Source of the DNA: Bacteroidetes bacterium UBA2322
GTDB taxonomy: Bacteria > Bacteroidota > Bacteroidia > Chitinophagales > UBA2359
DNA length: 39,692 nucleotides
Reading direction: 5' to 3'
Assembly (NCBI GenBank): GCA_002345145.1
Contig: DDVC01000072.1
Coordinates: 1 to 39,692 of the forward strand
Below are positions 34,891-39,692 of the stretch, piece by piece. Position 1 is the first letter of the stretch. Each line of letters opens with the position of its first letter. A program made the translations under genes and the position numbers. The notes beneath the pieces are model-generated. The model worked only from the letters and a program-made list of their open reading frames with translations, had not been told where the DNA came from and ran no database searches.

Positions 34891-36651
34891 CTACCCTTCG
34901 GGCACAAAATATACTTCGCGCAGGTTTCGGTATTCCATGGCATTTTGCGGAAAATTGCGCACGTTGGGTTGCAGCAGGCGCTGGTCTTTGTCGTAGTACA
35001 AAATCATCATAGGCGCATCATCAAGGGCGGCTTGGTCGGCTTGCAGGTAGAGCCGGTTGCGCTGCACTTCGTTGGTAGTTTTAAGCGCTTCTTCCATAAA
35101 TTGGTCAAACTTTTGGTTTCGGTAGCGGGTAGTATTAAGATAAGTTTTTTCGGTATCGTTGGCAGGTAGGGTACGGCTACCCAGCAAAGCAAGGAAATTT
35201 TCGGGGTCGGGATAATCGGCTACCCAGCCAAAACGCCAAAAATCCACCTTAGCGCTTTCTACCGTTTCAAGGTGTTGTGGCCAAGGCATTTGAGCAATTT
35301 TTACCTTTACATTCAGGTTTTCGGTAAGCATTTTTTGGATTACCTCAGCCACCTGCTCATTGCGTTTACCGCCGCTATTGAGTTGCAGGGTAATTTCGGG
35401 CAGCGCTTTACCATCGGGGTAGCCGGCATCGGCAAGCAATTGGCGGGCTTTTTGCGGGTCAAAATTGTAACCTTTCAGTTGGCTTACTTCATAGTTGGCA
35501 AAGGCAGGCGGCACAATACCGTAAAAACCGGGCACCGCAGCGCCTTTGAGTGTATAATCTACCAATTTTTGCCGGTCAATAGCATAACAAAATGCCTGAC
35601 GCAGTTTTTTGTTGTTAAAAATTTTACCGGTATTTAAAAAACCGTAAAACTGGGTAGCCAGTGTTGGTTTGGTTTGGTAAATGTATTTGGAATAAGCCGG
35701 TTTAAGTTTACCCTCATTGTCCACCACTTCATCAGCAACCTCTAAGGGCAGGCGGTATTTAAGGTCAAATTTACCGTCTCTAAACTCGCGCAGGTAGGTC
35801 ATTTCGTCTTTTATAAACATAAACCTGATACCGTCTAAGTAAGGCAGTTGGTTTCCGGCAGCATCTTTACTCCAGTAGTTAGGGTGGCGCAGCAGCAATA
35901 CGGTTTCGTTATCGCGCAGGGTTTTAATATAAAACGGACCGGTTCCTACGGCGTGTTGTCGCATATCGGCGCCGTATTTATCGTAAGCCTCCTTGGGGTA
36001 TATAAACCCAAAAGGCATAGCCAAAATATACAGAAAACTGCTAAAAGGTTGCAACAGTGTTATTTGCAGGGTAGTGTCGTTTAAAACTTTAATACCTTCT
36101 ACGCCTTCGGGTGGAACGGTACCGTTTTTAGTGGCTTGGTTGTAGGCATCAGCGCCCACAATTCTGCCTGTTACAAACTCAAATCCCTTATTATTGGCAT
36201 CGTGCGTACAAAGTCTGTCCATGCAGTATTTTACATCTTGTATGGTTAGCTCTCTGCCCTTGCCATTTGCAAAACAGGGGTCGTCATGAAACATTACGCC
36301 CTGTCGCAGGGTAAAAGTATAAACCGTAGCGGCATCATTTACTGCCCATCGGGTAGCCAAACATGGTTTAAGGGTAAGGTCTTCCTGATTAAGGGTAACC
36401 AATCCTTCGTAAATTTGGTTGGTAATGCGGTGCCCTACCACTTCGCCTACGTGCAGTGGGTATAACGACTGAAAATACTCCGTTTCGTTCATGCGGAAGA
36501 TATTGCCGTAATAAGCGCCACCCTCTGCCGGGCGCAGTTTGTTAGCTGCCTCTGCATTTTGGCTGTTGTTATTTGAGTCAGTATTACAAGCTGCCCAAGC
36601 CAGCAGGGTAAGCAGTAAAACAAAAAGAATAGAGCGATTTTGGGTAAACAT
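34891..36651 (-). CDS. ABC-transporter substrate-binding lipoprotein, family 5 (peptide type)
   Basis: A 586-residue lipoprotein of the DppA/OppA type. The signal sequence ends LLAWAAC with the acylated cysteine at C22, followed by an asparagine-rich spacer. Family signatures are LTIQDVKYCMDRL, YAIDRQKLVDYTLKG, NFDPQKARQLLADAGYPDG, and the C-terminal DFWRFGWVADYPDPENFLALL. It would bind peptides or nickel-like or other ligands at the periplasmic side for import. No permease or ATPase genes are adjacent, so it is an orphan component. It is transcribed divergently from the ppx-like gene. Confidence 0.9.
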   Translation of the reverse strand: MFTQNRSILFVLLLTLLAWAACNTDSNNNSQNAEAANKLRPAEGGAYYGNIFRMNETEYFQSLYPLHVGEVVGHRITNQIYEGLVTLNQEDLTLKPCLATRWAVNDAATVYTFTLRQGVMFHDDPCFANGKGRELTIQDVKYCMDRLCTHDANNKGFEFVTGRIVGADAYNQATKNGTVPPEGVEGIKVLNDTTLQITLLQPFSSFLYILAMPFGFIYPKEAYDKYGADMRQHAVGTGPFYIKTLRDNETVLLLRHPNYWSKDAAGNQLPYLDGIRFMFIKDEMTYLREFRDGKFDLKYRLPLEVADEVVDNEGKLKPAYSKYIYQTKPTLATQFYGFLNTGKIFNNKKLRQAFCYAIDRQKLVDYTLKGAAVPGFYGIVPPAFANYEVSQLKGYNFDPQKARQLLADAGYPDGKALPEITLQLNSGGKRNEQVAEVIQKMLTENLNVKVKIAQMPWPQHLETVESAKVDFWRFGWVADYPDPENFLALLGSRTLPANDTEKTYLNTTRYRNQKFDQFMEEALKTTNEVQRNRLYLQADQAALDDAPMMILYYDKDQRLLQPNVRNFPQNAMEYRNLREVYFVPEG

Positions 36652-36798
36652 AGATGAAGTGAGGGTAAAGTATTAAACGATGCTTTTACAGTCAGGCTTT
36701 AATTGTCTTTTTAAATAAACCAATTTCTGCCATTTACCCTGTAAAGGTAAGGGTATTTTGTGTATTTTTACCGCCATTATAACCAAGTTGCTTTTAGT

Positions 36799-37791
36799 AT
36801 GCCCCAACGCACCCCCAAACGCATTATAGCAGTTATTGATTTAGGTACCAATACATTTAGGTTGCTTATTGCCACGCCGCACCGGCACACCTTTTTCAGA
36901 ACGCTTTATGAAGATAAAATTTACGTTAAATTAGCTAAAACCGGCATTGATTATATAGGTAATGAGGCGTATAACCGTGCCATAAAAGCAATGGAAAAAT
37001 ATAGCCAAATTATTAAATTATATGGAGCTACGGAGGTGTATGCCTTTGCCACAGAGGGCATGCGCAAGGCTAATAACAGCGAGCAACTCATAACCGAAGT
37101 ATATGAGCGGTTTGGCATTAACATCAGGCGCATATCGGGCGATATGGAAGCTACTTTTATTTACCACGGCGTACTACTGGCTACCCACCTAACCGCCCAA
37201 ACGCACCTCATTATGGATATAGGCGGTGGCAGTACCGAGTTTATTCTTGCAAACGAGGAGCAAATGCTCTGGAAACAAAGCTTTCCGCTGGGAGGCACGG
37301 TGCTGAAACAAATTTTTCATACCAAAGAACCCATACCCGCACAAGCCATAACCCAATTAAACGATTATGTAAATCAAACGCTTTTGCCCCTTTGGGAGGC
37401 GGTAGAGCGGTTTGGCAAGCCCGATGTGTTAATTGGAACATCGGGCACTTTTAGTAGTATCAATAAAATGTGTGCTGCCGAACTGGACTTAAAAATCTCT
37501 AAAAGACAGCAATTTTTCCCCATCAGCCTGCCCACCACTTTTTCCCTTGGCAGCAAACTGATTCCGGCAACCGAAGCTCAACGCCTCAAAATTAAAGGCT
37601 TAGAACCCGAAAGGGCTCAACTTATAGTGGTTGCTTATTTAATGGTAGAGTTGGTACTCAAAAAACTGCAAATACAGGAGCTGTATTATTCGGGTTTTGC
37701 CATTAAAGAGGGCGTACTGTGGTATGTATTTAACCAACCCGAAATAATGCAGCAGGCAGGCGAGGCTCTGCACGTTGGCGGAGCAAGTTAA
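36799..37791 (+). CDS. Ppx/GppA-family phosphatase
   Basis: A 330-residue protein with the two-domain actin-like fold of exopolyphosphatases and guanosine pentaphosphate phosphatases. Phosphate-binding loops are VIDLGTNTFRLL (D14) and MDIGGGSTEF (D140); the segment VYAFATEGMRKA carries the probable catalytic glutamate. Members cleave polyphosphate or pppGpp and link to the stringent response. The length is that of the short group without the HD-like extension. The open frame starts at a GTG 13 codons earlier; the ATG at 36799 gives the normal start. Confidence 0.9.
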   Translation: MPQRTPKRIIAVIDLGTNTFRLLIATPHRHTFFRTLYEDKIYVKLAKTGIDYIGNEAYNRAIKAMEKYSQIIKLYGATEVYAFATEGMRKANNSEQLITEVYERFGINIRRISGDMEATFIYHGVLLATHLTAQTHLIMDIGGGSTEFILANEEQMLWKQSFPLGGTVLKQIFHTKEPIPAQAITQLNDYVNQTLLPLWEAVERFGKPDVLIGTSGTFSSINKMCAAELDLKISKRQQFFPISLPTTFSLGSKLIPATEAQRLKIKGLEPERAQLIVVAYLMVELVLKKLQIQELYYSGFAIKEGVLWYVFNQPEIMQQAGEALHVGGAS

Positions 37792-37878
37792 CGCAAATTA
37801 GTGGTTAGTTATGAATTACGGCTACCGAATTAGCCCAATTTTATTTCTCGCAAAGGCGCAAACTTAGTTATTATTTCT

Positions 37879-37937
37879 TAGCACCCACTACCGAATAACA
37901 ACTACCCAATACTATCTATCATATACCATCTACCAAA
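37879..37937 (-). repeat. G/T-rich dispersed repeat, copy 2
   Basis: Reverse-complement relative of 26115-26166, with TTGGTAGATGGTA at one end and TTCGGTAGTGGGTGCTAA at the other. It may be a degenerate mini-repeat. It lies in the convergent gap after the ppx-like gene. Confidence 0.4.
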
Positions 37938-37952
37938 ACTACCCCATATAAC

Positions 37953-37988
37953 AAAACCGCCGACATTGAATGGCAACAATGCCGGCGG
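37953..37988 (-). terminator. Intrinsic terminator of the outer-membrane-barrel gene
   Basis: Twelve-base arms 37957-37968 and 37977-37988 around an 8-base loop. The one imperfect pair is a G-U wobble in minus-strand RNA but A/C on the plus strand. The stem is followed by TTTTGTTATA on the minus strand (37953-37956 and beyond). This fits a rho-independent terminator about 70 bases after the stop codon. Confidence 0.75.
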
Positions 37989-38058
37989 AGTGCATAAAGC
38001 ATAATCATAAACACTTGGTAAGAAAAAAGAAACAACAGACGGATTGTGGACTTTATTT

Positions 38059-39692
38059 TTATTTGAACCGATAAGCAAACCCAACCGTCATAGAACCCGA
38101 AAACAAGCGCTGCCCTTGTACTGGTTGCAAGGAAGTGGGCAGTTTGGCATCAAACCGATGGCGGGTAATGCTGGCGCTAAATCGGGTTTCGGCAAGTAAT
38201 AACCACTGCTGCCCAATATGGTAGTTTACCCCTGCTGTAAGGTGTACTATATCCCATACAGGTTGGTTTATGCCCGGAGCATTGGGTATTTGTATGTGCT
38301 CAGTGGCATACACAACACTCTGAAAATCGGGGTTACTGTTAATCCAGTAATTCTGAAACTGGCTGTTATAGATATTGGGCGATGTGGGTAGGTCGGTTAT
38401 ATCGTCATAAATAACGGGCGTTGACAAAAGCGGGTCATTATCGTTTAATAAGGTTGAATTGGGGCGAGGATTGGGCGTAAAGGGCATATTGGCAAGAATG
38501 GTTTGGTTAGCCGTTCCGGTTTGGCTTAGGCTGCCGTGGTTATATTGGGTATAAGATACCATGTTTTGAACCGGCAACCATGCCGAAACACCTGCACGTA
38601 GGTAGGGACTTATTTTTTTACCGGGTAAAATGTTGAATGTTAGTGAAACAGGAATTTCCACCATGTTCATCATAATACTGTTCTGTTCTTTGTTGTTCCT
38701 GATTTCGGTAGAGCCAAAATTGGTTAATTCGTTTGTGTTGTTTATGCTATTGATTTGTTTGGGCAGAACTAACCATTTCTTTTGGCTAAATAAAGTGCCG
38801 GCGCTAATACCCCAATGTTTGCCGATAGCATAATTAAGGTTTAAACCCGATGAAAACCCGCCGCTTTGCTGATTGCCCGATAGCCAGTTAACATCGGTTG
38901 AAGTAACGGCGGCAAGAGTTAACTTGCCCAATTGGGGTGGCAGTTTGGGCGCTATAGCAATTATTGGTTGGGCGGCAGCCGCTTGTTCCGGGTTAATTAT
39001 AAGGTTTTGCAACTCTTTTACCTGCTTAGGTGTAGTTTGTGCTGTTACCAAACCGGTTTTCAGGGTGGGTAAAAAGGCAAGCAAAGGCGTTGTTATGGTT
39101 GTGGCATTAGGGGGTTGCACCGTTGCTACTGGCAAGTTTTTATTGCTGTTAGCCCCGGCAAACAGCGCACCGTTAGCGGCATTTGCTATGTAAGTGTCCA
39201 AACGGTTGTTTTCGGGTTGGGCATCAGTTGTATTGGGCAGCAGCAAGGCATTAGTGGCGGCTATTAACAAGTTAAATGCGTTTGGGCTTGCTACGTTGTT
39301 CTGTGGCAGTGCGGCGGGTAGTTTTAAAGCGGTATTATGCAATGCATTGGTTGCAGTATGGTGGGTTTGCAGCAGCGCAATTTCTGTTGAAATTGATGTG
39401 AAATTAGCTGTACCACTACTCGGCGTGCTGTGAGTAGTGGCAGTTATGCTGCTACTAAGTTGCTCTGCATTTATTATTGGGGCAGGTTGGTAATTGGCAG
39501 GCTGAGGGGTAGTAAATAAAGTAGGGGGCATACTTGTGGGCAACGGTGGCTGCTTGTACTCCATGCGTTGGTAAACCAAACCGGCGCTCATGAGCATCAG
39601 GCATACAAAGCTCAATACTAAGACTGAATTGCGCAAAGTGGTTATACCTTTTTGGGGCGGAGGTATAGGTGCCCTTTCTTCTGCATGGTCAA
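38059..39692 (-). CDS. Membrane-anchored protein with outer-membrane-barrel-like domain (5' part missing)
   Basis: The frame stays open to the window edge, so the true start lies beyond 39692. An internal TTG at 39636 is not the start, because codons upstream continue (ending PPPQKGITTLRN). What is present has a single membrane helix (SVLVLSFVCLMLMSAGLVY), a long Ala/Thr/Pro/Asn-rich linker of about 220 residues, and a C-terminal beta-barrel-like domain (GGFSSGLNLNYAIGKHWGIS, VEIPVSLTFNI, ending SGSMTVGFAYRFK) like that of PorT-type outer-membrane proteins. Such proteins in Bacteroidota often lie next to an ECF sigma factor gene; the adjacent sequence is outside the window. Role unknown. Its terminator is at 37953-37988. 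Confidence 0.8.
   Translation of the reverse strand, partial: DHAEERAPIPPPQKGITTLRNSVLVLSFVCLMLMSAGLVYQRMEYKQPPLPTSMPPTLFTTPQPANYQPAPIINAEQLSSSITATTHSTPSSGTANFTSISTEIALLQTHHTATNALHNTALKLPAALPQNNVASPNAFNLLIAATNALLLPNTTDAQPENNRLDTYIANAANGALFAGANSNKNLPVATVQPPNATTITTPLLAFLPTLKTGLVTAQTTPKQVKELQNLIINPEQAAAAQPIIAIAPKLPPQLGKLTLAAVTSTDVNWLSGNQQSGGFSSGLNLNYAIGKHWGISAGTLFSQKKWLVLPKQINSINNTNELTNFGSTEIRNNKEQNSIMMNMVEIPVSLTFNILPGKKISPYLRAGVSAWLPVQNMVSYTQYNHGSLSQTGTANQTILANMPFTPNPRPNSTLLNDNDPLLSTPVIYDDITDLPTSPNIYNSQFQNYWINSNPDFQSVVYATEHIQIPNAPGINQPVWDIVHLTAGVNYHIGQQWLLLAETRFSASITRHRFDAKLPTSLQPVQGQRLFSGSMTVGFAYRFK

Noticed and set aside
1..39692. tRNA genes in the intergenic gaps
   Set aside because: No T-arm motif with a matching cloverleaf could be found by eye. 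Matches to GTTCRA were inside coding genes.

Overview
The window looks like chromosomal DNA of a member of the Bacteroidota, most likely an environmental lineage of the Saprospiria/Chitinophagia kind. The genus cannot be read from the sequence. Evidence is the presence of families largely confined to that phylum (DUF3667, DUF4249, DUF3098, DUF4476), a C-terminal type IX secretion sorting domain, near absence of Shine-Dalgarno sequences, and several promoters of the Bacteroidota type (TTTG, about 20 bases, TAnnTTTG). No rRNA, tRNA or CRISPR array was found.

Region 1 (1-5808) is an accessory defence area. It holds a single-chain type IIG restriction-modification enzyme of the Eco57I class, a PIN-toxin/antitoxin cassette whose toxin is broken, and repeats. 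Two direct repeats of about 190 bp bracket the cassette. Beyond them lies an orphan copy of the last 40 codons of a second restriction-modification gene.

Region 2 (5809-26983) is mainly ordinary chromosome. It contains a TPR protein, a DUF3667 membrane protein, a DUF4249 lipoprotein, a large secreted choice-of-anchor B protein, the ftsX-DUF3098-uppP cell-envelope cluster, a pair of overlapping glycosyltransferase genes, a nucleotide-sugar epimerase/dehydratase, lpxD, an alpha-galactosidase, a CoA-binding protein, a cystathionine gamma-synthase, truA and a DUF4476 protein. Its gaps hold an undescribed-looking 330-bp element with imperfect terminal inverted repeats: two copies in opposite orientation 16 kb apart and a partial third.

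Region 3 (27578-34746) is the most interesting part. It is a tightly packed four-gene operon made of a type III-like adenine methyltransferase, an ABC-type AAA ATPase, a small TOPRIM/DUF4276-like protein and a type III-like Res helicase-nuclease. The ATPase/TOPRIM pair sits between mod and res with almost no spacing. This suggests a composite defence system in which a restriction enzyme and an OLD- or PARIS-like effector pair are expressed together. The target-recognition part of the methyltransferase is visibly richer in A+T than its flanks.

Region 4 (34747-39692) returns to ordinary genes: an orphan peptide-type substrate-binding lipoprotein, a Ppx/GppA phosphatase, and the 3' part of a gene for a protein with one membrane anchor and an outer-membrane-barrel-like domain. 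That last gene runs off the window edge.
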